Positions 24,537 through 32,728 are shown, numbered from the stretch's first letter. The stretch: 64,000 bases of DNA from Eubacteriales bacterium (GCA_030536515.1 JAUNPV010000001.1:362211-426210); one strand, 5' to 3'. The notes: generated from the letters alone by a model not told the origin. Translations and numbers: made by a program.

Positions 24537-25622
24537 ATGCGACACTTAGCTACTATTCGTGAGATTACAACCCTCCGTCCGATTGCAGGAGCAGACCGCA
24601 TCGAGGTTGCTCAGGTTGACGGATGGGAGTGCGTTGTCCAGAAGGGCGAGTTCCACACTGGGGAACACATCGTCTATATCGAAGTTGATTCCATTGTTCC
24701 AGAGAGACCGGAGTTTGAGTTTTTGCGTGACCGTAAGTTCCGTGTTCGCACCATTAAGCTTCGTGGTCAGGTCAGTCAGGGCTTGGTTCTCCCGCTGTCC
24801 ATTCTGCCGAATGGCGCTCCCGCCGATTTGGGTGCCGATGTGACCGATGTTTTGGGCATCAAGAAATATGACCCTGAAGCACAGCAGGAGGCGCAGCTGC
24901 TGACCAAGCAACCCGCCAAACCTAAGAGCGCACTGGTTCGATTCCTTATGCGCTTCAAGTGGTATCGTAAGCTGTTCATGAAGTCCAAGCGCAAGGGTGG
25001 TTTCCCTGATTGGATTGTTAAGACCGATGAGACTCGCATCCAGAATCTTACTGCGCTCTTTGAGGCAGAGCGTAACAAGGGAACAGAGTTTTCTGTTACG
25101 GAGAAGATGGACGGTCAGTCAGCAACTTACTATCTGCGTAAGGTTTCCAGACGCAAGTATGAGTTCGGCGTGTGCAGCCGCAATATCTATCTCGGTACAC
25201 CGGACAACAGTTCCTACTGGTCGGTTGCCAAGAAGTACAACATCGAGAATGTACTGCGGCAGCTCATCGGTGATTATGAAACCATCGTTTTACAGGGTGA
25301 GATTTGCGGCAATCAGATTCAGGGCAACAAGTATCACATCAGCAACTACGAACTGTTTGCGTTCAATCTGATTTTCCCTGACCACAAATGCACTACTGCG
25401 GAAATCAAGGAACTGTTGGCACCTTATGGTATTCGCTCTGTTCCCATCGTTGAAGAGGGTAAAACGCTGCCTGATACCATTGCGGAATTGGTGGAGTATT
25501 CTAAGGGGTATTCTGTGGTTCGCAATGGGCAGAAGCGTGAGGGCGTTGTCATGCGGAATGTCAAAAACAACATCAGCTTCAAGGTCATCAATCCTGACTT
25601 CCTGTTGGCAGAAAAGGATTGA
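24537..25622 (+). CDS. RNA ligase (DRB0094/Rnl2-like family)
   Basis: A 361-residue ATP-dependent nucleic-acid ligase that would reseal broken RNA. Residues 1-110 form an N-terminal OB-like domain (LRPIAGADRIEVAQVDGWEC, FRVRTIKLRGQVSQGLVLP) as in the DRB0094 family. Motif I is EKMDGQS with the nucleotide-accepting Lys190; later motifs are FGVCSRN, VLQGEICG, FNLIF and EGVVMRN. AGGAGG precedes the ATG. Within this element it is the sealing member of a likely RNA-repair set (genes at 33644, 37085, 38100). No polynucleotide kinase gene was found. Confidence 0.87.
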   Translation: MRHLATIREITTLRPIAGADRIEVAQVDGWECVVQKGEFHTGEHIVYIEVDSIVPERPEFEFLRDRKFRVRTIKLRGQVSQGLVLPLSILPNGAPADLGADVTDVLGIKKYDPEAQQEAQLLTKQPAKPKSALVRFLMRFKWYRKLFMKSKRKGGFPDWIVKTDETRIQNLTALFEAERNKGTEFSVTEKMDGQSATYYLRKVSRRKYEFGVCSRNIYLGTPDNSSYWSVAKKYNIENVLRQLIGDYETIVLQGEICGNQIQGNKYHISNYELFAFNLIFPDHKCTTAEIKELLAPYGIRSVPIVEEGKTLPDTIAELVEYSKGYSVVRNGQKREGVVMRNVKNNISFKVINPDFLLAEKD

Positions 25623-25652
25623 CCCGTACATCTGCGAAAGGAGATGCAAACC

Positions 25653-26135
25653 ATGAGCGGAGTATCTATCGACTTGACAGGCGAGACTTTTGGAAATCTG
25701 AAGGTCATTCGCCGTGTCAAAAACAATCACAATCGTCAGCCACGGTGGCTTTGTGAATGTAAGTGCGGCAATACATATATCGCCGAGGGGCGCTACCTCA
25801 AGTCTGGTAAGACAAAATCCTGTGGTTGTATCCCTCGTGGCGCAAAGAGCGCAACAGCCATGACAAGCCGTGAGGAATGGGACTCTTCCGAAAGCAGGAT
25901 GCGTTTGCAGCACGATGGAGCAGACCCATATCAGAGCTTGGCAAACGCCATTGTTTGTGTTGCTGCAGATGATTATCGTACCGCGCTAAAGGATAATAAC
26001 GAATCGCTGCAGAAAGAGTTGGAAAAGTTTTTTCACTCAGCGTGGTATAAACTCTTGACGAATACAGACCCAGATAGACTGCTGGCGCTTTTGCGCCGTG
26101 AGCATCGTGGAACTTTGAGTGTAGCTTATATCTAA
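25653..26135 (+). CDS. Phage zinc-ribbon protein of the AP2/HNH-associated type
   Basis: A 160-residue protein. The N-terminal 55 residues (LTGETFGNLKVIRRV, WLCECKCGNTYIAEG, SGKTKSCGC) form the small Cys-rich module often found in phage DNA-binding or homing-endonuclease relatives. The C-terminal part (QSLANAIVCVAADDYRTA, FFHSAWYKLL) is unknown. Start ATG at 25653 is 10 bp after AAAGGAG; an earlier ATG at 25644 is too close. Confidence 0.6.
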   Translation: MSGVSIDLTGETFGNLKVIRRVKNNHNRQPRWLCECKCGNTYIAEGRYLKSGKTKSCGCIPRGAKSATAMTSREEWDSSESRMRLQHDGADPYQSLANAIVCVAADDYRTALKDNNESLQKELEKFFHSAWYKLLTNTDPDRLLALLRREHRGTLSVAYI

Positions 26136-26141
26136 TTTCCA

Positions 26142-26162
26142 AGAGCCGATTTGTTCGGCTCT
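26142..26162 (+). terminator. Rho-independent terminator
   Basis: AGAGCCGA, loop TTTGT, TCGGCTCT, then TTTTCTTT. It lies 6 bp after the stop of the zinc-ribbon gene and ends the first phage operon (22.8-26.1 kb). Confidence 0.85.
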
Positions 26163-26230
26163 TTTTCTTTGGCATAATTCAATGATTTTGCCAGAAGAAA
26201 AAATTCGATGACATGGGAGGCGGTTCACTA

Positions 26231-26830
26231 TTGAAAGTTAGTATTAGTCGAGGGAATGAAAAGCTCGGCAGCATCCAGAGCGTATCGCTTCCATCCGGTT
26301 TGACCTGCCGGGAGTGTGATTGCAGTAGGAAGTGCTACGCAAGACGCATAGAGCGCCGTCGGCCAAGTGTAGCGGCAGCTTATCGAAATAATCTACAGGT
26401 TTTAGAGACGGAACCGGCAACATACTGGCGAGAGGTCGAGGCGGCGATTATGCTGTCTCGATTCTTCCGCTTTCATGTTTCCGGAGACATTCCAAATACC
26501 ACTTATTTTCACATCATGATGGAGGTTGCCAAGCGCAATTCCCATTGTGAGATTCTATGCTTCACAAAGAAGTATGAAATCGTCAATGAGGTTTTGGCGT
26601 CTGGCATACCATTGCCTTCAAACCTACATATGATTTTCAGCGCATGGAAAGGTCTAAAAATGGATAATCCTTTCCAACTGCCTGAAGCTCATGTCCGATA
26701 TAAAGACGGAACAACTACCGCAAGGTCAGATGCCAAGGAATGTGGCGGCAACTGCACGGAATGTGCTTGCACTGCCGGTGGCTGCTGGTCTTTGCACACA
26801 GGAGAACAGGTGGTATTTAACGAGCATTGA
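26231..26830 (+). CDS. Phage Gp88-like protein
   Basis: A 199-residue protein similar in layout to the phage gene-product-88 family: IQSVSLPSGLTCREC, then CYARRIERRRPS, RFHVSGDIPNTTYF, ILCFTKKYEIVNEVL, and a Cys-rich C terminus (ECGGNCTECACTAGGC). The Cys clusters suggest an Fe-S or zinc site. TTG at 26231 is preferred since GGGAGG at 26215-26220 lies just upstream; the ATG at 26213 precedes that site. The biochemical role of the family is not known to me. Confidence 0.7.
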   Translation: MKVSISRGNEKLGSIQSVSLPSGLTCRECDCSRKCYARRIERRRPSVAAAYRNNLQVLETEPATYWREVEAAIMLSRFFRFHVSGDIPNTTYFHIMMEVAKRNSHCEILCFTKKYEIVNEVLASGIPLPSNLHMIFSAWKGLKMDNPFQLPEAHVRYKDGTTTARSDAKECGGNCTECACTAGGCWSLHTGEQVVFNEH

Positions 26831-26843
26831 CAGGAGGGATTGA

Positions 26844-27404
26844 ATGAAGCGGATACTTCCGCCGATTTTTATGCTGATGATGGTTGTGGTAATTGCATTT
26901 GCCACGCCTATTGATGCACAGAAGGAGCAGCGGCAGGTCGAGCCTATAACAACAGCACTGCATACAGAAAAAGCTTTCGAGACAAACCTTGCAGCCGAGC
27001 CAAAAGCTGCAGCGGTCGATGATGGATTGCTGACCTCTCCTTCAGGGTTAGATGTAGAAGATTTGCATCTTCGCCACAACCTGATTGGATTGGAACAAGC
27101 CTTCATTGATGCCGAGTCAGAACATGGTGTTCGTGCGGACTTCCTCGCCGCTGTCGCAGCATTGGAAAGTGGTTGGGGGCGCTATCAATTCCGCCCAAAT
27201 AACATTATGGGCTTCGGGCAGAAAGAGTTCTCAAGTATGGAGGAGTGCATTGACACAGTCGCCGCATATCTCGCCAAACATTATCTCAGTCCCGATGGCA
27301 AATATTATAACGGCGAAACTGTTGAAGGGGTCTGCGTTCGGTATAACGGAAACCCCGAGTGGGCAGAAATAGTCCAGCAAATCATGGAGGAGGTGCGGTC
27401 TTGA
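26844..27404 (+). CDS. Secreted glucosaminidase-type muralytic enzyme
   Basis: A 186-residue protein with an N-terminal signal/anchor (ILPPIFMLMMVVVIAFATP) and a C-terminal endo-beta-N-acetylglucosaminidase-like domain (FIDAESEHGVRADFLAAVAA, LESGWGRYQFRPNNIMGFG, VCVRYNGNPEW). Glu in ALESGWG is the likely acid catalyst. It would cut peptidoglycan outside the membrane, for lysis or passage. GGAGG precedes the ATG. It is short and lacks wall-binding repeats. Confidence 0.75.
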   Translation: MKRILPPIFMLMMVVVIAFATPIDAQKEQRQVEPITTALHTEKAFETNLAAEPKAAAVDDGLLTSPSGLDVEDLHLRHNLIGLEQAFIDAESEHGVRADFLAAVAALESGWGRYQFRPNNIMGFGQKEFSSMEECIDTVAAYLAKHYLSPDGKYYNGETVEGVCVRYNGNPEWAEIVQQIMEEVRS

Positions 27405-27856
27405 CAAAATTCGGTTTGGATAGCTTCCTTGAACGAACAAAGGGGGCGTCGCTGCGATATAAGCTGAGAGAGCTTTGGTGGCAGCTGCGGTATGCATGGC
27501 AGCGTGCATGGCGCGGCTATGATTTCACCGATGTCTTCGAGCTTGGGTACAACTTCACCGCTAAGATGCCCGTTCTACTTACAGAGTTTCTGAAAAACAA
27601 TGTCGGCCTGTTCTATGATGCCGAAGCAGATAAGCAGCTCGACGAGGAAGAAACAAATGCAGTCATCAAGGAAATGATTTTCTACTTTGAGAACTGCGAT
27701 GAAGACCATGTGTATCAACGACTGCACCAGAATCGCTACTATGAAGATGGTGAGTATGACCCGGAAAAGTGGGAGTCAGTTCGTGTAGAGCTGGAGCGGT
27801 GCCGAGCCGAAGCACTGCGCCTGTTTTCCAAGTGGTGCTTCCATCTTTGGTACTAA
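27401..27856 (+). CDS. Hypothetical phage protein, 151 aa
   Basis: Not recognised. The start is TTG at 27401, overlapping the TGA of the glucosaminidase gene, after GGAGGTG. The N terminus is Trp/Arg-rich (ELWWQLRYAWQRAWRGYDFT), the rest acidic (ADKQLDEEETNAVIKEMIFY). No membrane helix. It lies at the head of a run of small genes. Confidence 0.5.
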   Translation: MTKFGLDSFLERTKGASLRYKLRELWWQLRYAWQRAWRGYDFTDVFELGYNFTAKMPVLLTEFLKNNVGLFYDAEADKQLDEEETNAVIKEMIFYFENCDEDHVYQRLHQNRYYEDGEYDPEKWESVRVELERCRAEALRLFSKWCFHLWY

Positions 27857-27895
27857 CTTGCAACACAGAAGAAAGTGAAGTGGAGGTGTCTAAAA

Positions 27896-28312
27896 ATGAG
27901 TGTGTGCTACTGGATTTGTCAGGGTATCGGGATTCGCGCCAATCAGCTGCGCCCTTTCTTGAACACGCAGAAATGCGTCCAGCTCTTGAAGGAACAGCTG
28001 CCCGGCAAAGAAATCTCGGAGGATGGGTTTGACATCGATGCCTACCTTTATGGCGAACCTTTTGAGAACCTTGCGGATGTCTTTACTTTTTGTGACGATA
28101 CGGATTCCCTGACATACGGTGACAACGGCGACGGGGAATCTTACTTCTATTATCCGCCTTCTTACCCGTGGGAGCGGACAGAAAATGAGCCATCAAGCAT
28201 TGCGGAAGTCCATGAGCGCGTTATCAAAGCCGTCTTCCGTCTCTGCGACATGACAAGAGAGCAGGTAGAGACACTGATTGATGATGACACCTATGACTAC
28301 GGTTGCGGTTAA
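27896..28312 (+). CDS. Hypothetical acidic phage protein, 138 aa
   Basis: Not recognised. ATG at 27896 follows GGAGGTGTC. It begins MSVCYWICQGIGIRANQLRP, has an acidic middle (CDDTDSLTYGDNGDGESYFY) and ends DDDTYDYGCG. It has the profile of a small host-takeover or DNA-mimic type protein, but nothing proves this. Confidence 0.5.
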   Translation: MSVCYWICQGIGIRANQLRPFLNTQKCVQLLKEQLPGKEISEDGFDIDAYLYGEPFENLADVFTFCDDTDSLTYGDNGDGESYFYYPPSYPWERTENEPSSIAEVHERVIKAVFRLCDMTREQVETLIDDDTYDYGCG

Positions 28313-28328
28313 TCAGGAGGGTGCCTTT

Positions 28329-28511
28329 ATGAATGTAAACATCATCGGAAACAAGGTTTTTGTAAACGGGTCTCTCCTGCCTCCGGTTCCAGGTGCGAAA
28401 TCAAGCGTGAGCCTGTCGCAGGTAGGCAATAGACTGTATGTCAACGGGTATGAATACCGCAATGGCCGCTGGAAGCGAACGCTGCGTGCAATTCTTCACG
28501 CTTTGTTTTGA
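28329..28511 (+). CDS. Hypothetical small protein, 60 aa
   Basis: ATG at 28329 after CAGGAGGG. The sequence is beta-rich with two similar halves (NIIGNKVFVNGSLLPPV and QVGNRLYVNGYEYRNGRW), suggesting a small duplicated strand unit. Function unknown. Confidence 0.5.
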   Translation: MNVNIIGNKVFVNGSLLPPVPGAKSSVSLSQVGNRLYVNGYEYRNGRWKRTLRAILHALF

Positions 28512-28522
28512 GGTGCTCCCAA

Positions 28523-28735
28523 ATGCGTAAATGTACTATGTGTCAAACCCATGACTCCTGCTCTGAGCAAAGAAGAAGAGAGTGTCGTGTCCGTGATTAT
28601 CTCTTTTTCCGTCCTACTTTTGTTGGTAGGTGTGATAATTGCGGCGCCCCATTGTATGCAGATAGCGTTCGCTACGAAGCAACGATTGGCAGGCAGACAC
28701 TGGAGTTATGCGAAAATTGCTGTAAGAAAGTGTAG
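28523..28735 (+). CDS. Small zinc-ribbon protein, 70 aa
   Basis: ATG at 28523 after GAGGTG. Cys pairs in KCTMC, RCDNCGAP and CENCCKK fit a four-Cys zinc ribbon. Such proteins are common in phage early regions and may bind nucleic acid or host RNA polymerase. Specific role unknown. Confidence 0.5.
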   Translation: MRKCTMCQTHDSCSEQRRRECRVRDYLFFRPTFVGRCDNCGAPLYADSVRYEATIGRQTLELCENCCKKV

Positions 28736-28741
28736 GTCGCT

Positions 28742-28906
28742 ATGAACACAATGCTTTTCCCCGAAGATGTCGCCAATGTAATTCAGTCCTTTTACCTCTG
28801 CAACAAAGGCGATGAGGCAACCACCGACTTGCTCTTGACTGTCGGTGCCGAGATTCTTGATATCTCCCCCGACAAAATGTTGGAGATGATTACGGAGGGG
28901 TTCTGA
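28742..28906 (+). CDS. Small helical protein, 54 aa
   Basis: Starts MNTMLFPEDVANVIQSFYLC and ends MLEMITEGF. AGGT lies just upstream, and its TGA overlaps the ATG of the next gene (ATGA at 28903-28906 region). The coupling on both sides supports a real gene. Not recognised. Confidence 0.45.
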   Translation: MNTMLFPEDVANVIQSFYLCNKGDEATTDLLLTVGAEILDISPDKMLEMITEGF

Positions 28907-29241
28907 TGAAGAGTGGCGATAATCGTATTACCATTGAGTTGCCTAAAGGATTGAAGTTGGTTGCAGAGCGGAATATTGACCCGGAATATCAGAATGAAAT
29001 CTATGTTGGCATCGAGACTCCGGACGGAATTTGGCACCAGGACTTAGCCGTTATTAGGAACGCATACTCCATTGACGATAATCTCATTGTTAATTGGAAC
29101 CCTGGTAAATTTGAGGTTCTCGTCTATGCAAACAAGGATGATGTGGATTATACAAACAAATTCTCGGTTGAACTTCGTGACGACGAGGAACAGCTTTCTT
29201 TGCCTCCGCCAAACCGATATCAAGACAAAAAACGGTGGTAA
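28906..29241 (+). CDS. Hypothetical protein, 111 aa
   Basis: Starts inside the stop codon of the preceding small gene, with GGAGGGG upstream. Beta-rich start (NRITIELPKGLKLVAERNID) and a charged end (LRDDEEQLSLPPPNRYQ). No known domain. The sequence NEIYVGIETPDGIWHQDLAV suggests a small beta-barrel. Confidence 0.5.
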   Translation: MKSGDNRITIELPKGLKLVAERNIDPEYQNEIYVGIETPDGIWHQDLAVIRNAYSIDDNLIVNWNPGKFEVLVYANKDDVDYTNKFSVELRDDEEQLSLPPPNRYQDKKRW

Positions 29242-29254
29242 GGGTGGTGATTAT

Positions 29255-29578
29255 ATGAGGTGTGGAAATATTCGGATTCATGTTGAAATCCCTATATATG
29301 CGGACAAAAACAACTGTTTTTGCGATGATAACCATGTTTCCTATTCAATCCCTGCCATTCGTAAAGCCTGTGAAACTGCTTCAAACTTACCAATTATTCA
29401 GTATGATGAACAAGGGACAGAAAAAGTCGTGGGCGTTGCGCAGTCAATCAGATGGAATCCGCATGGTTTTATTGAGGTGGACGGACTACTGTTATTTGGC
29501 GGGACAAATGAAACTGTCGAGTTTGGGAAAGATGATTGCGTCGTTTCAATGGAGCTTAGTGCGGTAGGAATCGGGTAA
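29255..29578 (+). CDS. Hypothetical protein, 107 aa
   Basis: ATG at 29255, after GGTGGTGA. It reads NIRIHVEIPIYADKNNCFCD and later FGGTNETVEFGKDDCVVSME. Beta-rich and soluble. The longer in-frame ORF from 29072 overlaps the previous gene and is rejected. Function unknown. Confidence 0.45.
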   Translation: MRCGNIRIHVEIPIYADKNNCFCDDNHVSYSIPAIRKACETASNLPIIQYDEQGTEKVVGVAQSIRWNPHGFIEVDGLLLFGGTNETVEFGKDDCVVSMELSAVGIG

Positions 29579-29598
29579 CAGTATGGAGGGAAAATTTT

Positions 29599-29883
29599 AT
29601 GAAAAGAGAAGATTTCGTCTTTGACCATATGGATGATGAGTATGAAGACTATTGGTTCAAAGTAGTTGGCGATACAAAAGATGAGCTTACAAAGAAGTAC
29701 ATGGAAATGTGTATGGTTTCGGTGACCGAGGTCGTCTATTCCAATAAGGAGCAGGTTCTTGGCGTTAAGCGCCTCTTCCCGTTCAACTACGATGTCATTA
29801 TGCCAGATGACACAGAACTAAAAGATATGCTGGAATCGCTGGTAAACGAGGTAAACGGCAGACATGAAGAAACTGAAACTTAA
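29599..29883 (+). CDS. Hypothetical acidic protein, 94 aa
   Basis: GGAGGG precedes the ATG. Strongly acidic start (EDFVFDHMDDEYEDYWF) and end (EVNGRHEETET). Its last 20 bp overlap the next gene. Not recognised; one of a series of small acidic proteins. Confidence 0.5.
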   Translation: MKREDFVFDHMDDEYEDYWFKVVGDTKDELTKKYMEMCMVSVTEVVYSNKEQVLGVKRLFPFNYDVIMPDDTELKDMLESLVNEVNGRHEETET

Positions 29884-30220
29884 CTATACCTGCACAGACC
29901 CAGATTGTGCCCAGTATATGGCAAAGGTGACGGATACACGATATAGCTACATCGAGTACAGAGAGTGGTTTGGGAATTATATTGTATGTCACGCCGTTGT
30001 TGACCTGCAGGACTATACTCTGGACGAAATTTGCACATACTGCTCCTCATACTATGATTCTCTGGAACAGATGGTTGCCGACTACGGTTTTCGTGGAGCG
30101 TTGCAGATTATGGCAGAATGTATTTTTGAACAGCTTGGTTTCGATGATATGGAGTTTAATGCAGAACAAAAAAGTAAAGGCGCGGCAATTAAATTCATAC
30201 ACGAATGGATGAAAGGCTGA
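29864..30220 (+). CDS. Hypothetical protein, 118 aa
   Basis: Overlaps the previous gene by 20 bp. It has a Cys pair near the start (YTCTDPDC), aromatic-rich middle (SYIEYREWFGNYIVCHAVVD) and a helical end. No known family. Confidence 0.5.
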   Translation: MKKLKLNYTCTDPDCAQYMAKVTDTRYSYIEYREWFGNYIVCHAVVDLQDYTLDEICTYCSSYYDSLEQMVADYGFRGALQIMAECIFEQLGFDDMEFNAEQKSKGAAIKFIHEWMKG

Positions 30221-30224
30221 TTTT

Positions 30225-30563
30225 ATGCATGAGATAACAAGATGGGACGAGCGTAATGAGTGGCTGGCTACTCGTGAGCGCATCGGTTTTATCGGCAGTT
30301 CGGATACGGTTGCGCTACAGAACGATATTTGGACAATGGAATTGTATCAGAAACACGATGGTGGCTACTCAATCTTTATAACATTTGATTCAGATGAGTC
30401 TTGGTTCGTATGTGATTTTGAAGATGTCAGCGAGGTTTTGAAACCAGCGTGTCATCAATGCAAAAGTAAGGCATCGTGCCTTTCGCTTGTTGGCACCGGC
30501 TCCATGAGTAAATGCATTTGGTGGGAATATCTTGTGATTCACTCAGAAGATATGAAAGGTTAA
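30225..30563 (+). CDS. Hypothetical protein with Cys cluster, 112 aa
   Basis: Starts MHEITRWDERNEWLAT and contains a CHQCKSKASC metal-type cluster and acidic FDSDESWFVCDFEDV. Spaced 4 bp from the previous gene and 4 bp from the next. Function unknown. Confidence 0.5.
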   Translation: MHEITRWDERNEWLATRERIGFIGSSDTVALQNDIWTMELYQKHDGGYSIFITFDSDESWFVCDFEDVSEVLKPACHQCKSKASCLSLVGTGSMSKCIWWEYLVIHSEDMKG

Positions 30564-30567
30564 TTCT

Positions 30568-30780
30568 ATGAGATGTCCATACTGTGAGTCTGGGACAAAT
30601 GATTTTGTTCCAATGAACCAAGCCGTTGAATACAGCGGCATTGAGATGGCTGTAAACAGGCAGGGAATGTTGAGGGTGAGAGTGCTTGACGACGATGGCG
30701 GTTTCACGACTCAAGATATCATTGAGATACGCAACTGCCCACTGTGTGGGAAACGATTTATGAAAGGTCGATGTGTATGA
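30568..30780 (+). CDS. Small zinc-ribbon protein, 70 aa
   Basis: CPYC at the start and CPLC near the end form a split four-Cys zinc ribbon with an insert of about 50 residues, the layout of NrdR-like or YgiT-like ribbons without their partner domains. Its TGA overlaps the next ATG. Function unknown. Confidence 0.55.
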   Translation: MRCPYCESGTNDFVPMNQAVEYSGIEMAVNRQGMLRVRVLDDDGGFTTQDIIEIRNCPLCGKRFMKGRCV

Positions 30781-31055
30781 GCGGCATCGTCCATTGCCCA
30801 AGATGTGGGCACCATATAAACATTCCTTCCAATGGAACTGCCGGGTACTGCCCGATATGCGATAAGGAGGTTCCTGACATGGAGAAAAGAACAATTTGGG
30901 TAAAGTCATCCTGCTTTGCTCCGGAGTTTGAGATGATTGTTCCCATCCCGACAGACCGGGATGATGAGGAGTACATCGACGAGCTGTTGGACGGAATTCT
31001 TAGTACTGAGTTCCGATACAATGTCGAATGGGATTTTGTTGATGGATTAAGCTGA
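30777..31055 (+). CDS. Zinc-ribbon protein with acidic C-terminal part, 92 aa
   Basis: CPRC and CPIC pairs (residues 6-28) form a zinc ribbon; residues 35-92 (FAPEFEMIVPIPTDRDDEEY) form an acidic domain. The start overlaps the previous stop (ATGA); an ATG two codons earlier is possible. AAGGAGG 7 bp before the internal ATG at 30879 could also start a 58-residue version of the second domain alone. Confidence 0.5.
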   Translation: MSGIVHCPRCGHHINIPSNGTAGYCPICDKEVPDMEKRTIWVKSSCFAPEFEMIVPIPTDRDDEEYIDELLDGILSTEFRYNVEWDFVDGLS

Positions 31056-31076
31056 TGGAAGAAAGGAGCGGGTTTC

Positions 31077-31517
31077 ATGAAGCATAGAGCAACAATCGAT
31101 TTGGAATTTACAAACGGAGACCTCTTTGAACAGGAGGTTATCAAGGCCATGCGTGCTTACGCAAAGACAATCGCACGAGAAGCATTCCAGAACGAAGTCG
31201 AGGAATGCGTTGCTGACACCGCCAAAGTGTGGGCAAGGCGTCTTTACGAGAGCAGATACACTGAGCCGATGACCGACAAGCTGGTGAAGGCAGAAGTCCA
31301 GTCTTACATCAAAGAGCAGATGTCGCACAAGGAGATGCTGGATTTGATTCAGGGAACCGTACAGGCGGCGGTGGCTGAGTGTAAAGATAAAACGAAGCAG
31401 TTTGCCCAGACCGAAGTTGAGAAGTACTTAAAGGGCGCAGTCGTGATGAATGCAATTCACGAGGAAATTAAGCGGGTTGTTCCGCAGGCAGTTCTCGATG
31501 CGCTAAGAGGAGTGTGA
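31077..31517 (+). CDS. Hypothetical helical protein, 146 aa
   Basis: AAGGAG precedes the ATG. Predominantly charged helices (FEQEVIKAMRAYAKTIAREA, KDKTKQFAQTEVEKYLKG), probably coiled coil and oligomeric. Ends with LDALRGV. No known family. Confidence 0.5.
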   Translation: MKHRATIDLEFTNGDLFEQEVIKAMRAYAKTIAREAFQNEVEECVADTAKVWARRLYESRYTEPMTDKLVKAEVQSYIKEQMSHKEMLDLIQGTVQAAVAECKDKTKQFAQTEVEKYLKGAVVMNAIHEEIKRVVPQAVLDALRGV

Positions 31518-31527
31518 GATTTTCAAT

Positions 31528-31926
31528 ATGACCGATTACCAGAAGTACCAACTCCAATGGATGATTGACCACGGTTATTCCTTACAGGACTTGATGCGTG
31601 GGTTGACAGAGTTTCAGTATGATGACCCCGAAGACAGCGACCGCATCTCCACCCCCATCTCAGAGCTATTTAACGAATGGGAGTTTGACCGTGGTTTCGG
31701 TTCGGAAATCTGGGCGTGCGAGGGAGAGTGGCGCGAAGTGGAATGCCCGCAGAGAAAGGCGGTCAACATTCAGTGGGATATTGACCCGGAGGATGACGAC
31801 GGCGTTGAGTTGCCAAACGAAATCACGATTCCCAATGACATCGAAGATGAGGAAGCCATCTCTGACTATATCTCCGATGTAACTGGATTTTGCCACAAGG
31901 GATTTGAGTTGGAGGAACAGCTGTGA
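31528..31926 (+). CDS. Hypothetical acidic protein, 132 aa
   Basis: Starts MTDYQKYQLQWMIDHGYSLQ. The middle and end are highly acidic (DIDPEDDDGVELPNE, PNDIEDEEAISDYISD). The N-terminal HGYSLQDLMRGLTEFQ segment is found in other phage small proteins. A DNA-mimic type role is possible but unproven. Confidence 0.5.
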   Translation: MTDYQKYQLQWMIDHGYSLQDLMRGLTEFQYDDPEDSDRISTPISELFNEWEFDRGFGSEIWACEGEWREVECPQRKAVNIQWDIDPEDDDGVELPNEITIPNDIEDEEAISDYISDVTGFCHKGFELEEQL

Positions 31927-32138
31927 GAACTTGGACAGACGAAACAACTGGCTGTAAGATGTGCGAACCTGACTGCGCCGATGAATGGCTTTTTGATATC
32001 TGGGCTATCGGCTGCGACTACGATGGTGAAAGTACCGTAGACGGATTGAAGAAGCTGGTGGACAGCCTCGTCGAAATGAGCCAGAAAGCCAGGGACTGCC
32101 TACATGATGGCAAACTATTCCCCGCAGATAAAGCATAA
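31923..32138 (+). CDS. Hypothetical protein, 71 aa
   Basis: GTG start overlapping the previous TGA, with GGAGGAAC upstream. It contains CKMCEPDC near the start and an acidic Trp-rich middle (EWLFDIWAIGCDYDGE). Last gene before a 254-bp gap. Function unknown. Confidence 0.45.
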   Translation: MRTWTDETTGCKMCEPDCADEWLFDIWAIGCDYDGESTVDGLKKLVDSLVEMSQKARDCLHDGKLFPADKA

Positions 32139-32225
32139 CGACCAACCGCTTTGTAGATTTGCTGTTATACATATTCACTTTCAGCAGCTTTTCGCCAAAG
32201 GCAAAAGTAAGAGTTCGCCACTTAT

Positions 32226-32314
32226 GTTCGCAATCCGACAAGCCCGCTTCGCGGGCAGTCAACTTTTTCTTGCTCGCATTGCAAGCAATGCTCGCAAGTG
32301 TCGGATTGGCGAAC
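32226..32314 (+). ncRNA. Candidate structured RNA, three-way junction
   Basis: The 254-bp gap from 32139 to 32392 has no ORF but strong pairing. Outer stem: 32226-32240 with 32299-32314 (15 bp, one bulge). Inside are two hairpins: 32242-32247 with 32251-32256 (GCCCGC, TTC, GCGGGC), and 32269-32273 plus 32276-32282 pairing with 32285-32291 plus 32294-32298, interrupted by a symmetric TC/TC. No T-run follows on either side, so strand and role (leader, processed RNA or DNA structure) are open. Confidence 0.4.
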
Positions 32315-32392
32315 AATGTTGATGCATATCGGTTTGGGACTTTAGAAAAACGACCGATACGGAAAGCGGTATAGAAACGGAGGTAATTTCAA

Positions 32393-32728
32393 ATGCCTGA
32401 TTACAAAAAATTCTTTGAGTATTGGCACGACCTGTACGGAACGGGACTGAAAATCGCAGGATGGCATCTCAACGGGGAGCTGGAAGACTTCGATAACTTC
32501 TTTGACTCCGCTGTTGAGAGTATGGACGGCGTTACCATCATGAGAACCTTTCAGGGCAAAACATACACGGAACTGTGGGAGGAGTTCGGCGATGTGCCGA
32601 TGAATCCAGAAACCGAATGTATCGAAGTTGCCTGGTGCGGGTTCCCAAAAGGCACACACCGTGAGGATATCTGGCATTGGTTCGAGGAAACCTTTGGTGT
32701 GGCCGTTCATGACCTTATGTATTCATGA
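32393..32728 (+). CDS. Hypothetical protein, 111 aa
   Basis: ACGGAGG precedes the ATG. Starts MPDYKKFFEYWHDLYGTGLK; acidic with many aromatic residues (GELEDFDNFFDSAVESMD, IWHWFEETFGVAVHDL). Its TGA overlaps the ATG of the HNH gene. Function unknown. Confidence 0.5.
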   Translation: MPDYKKFFEYWHDLYGTGLKIAGWHLNGELEDFDNFFDSAVESMDGVTIMRTFQGKTYTELWEEFGDVPMNPETECIEVAWCGFPKGTHREDIWHWFEETFGVAVHDLMYS

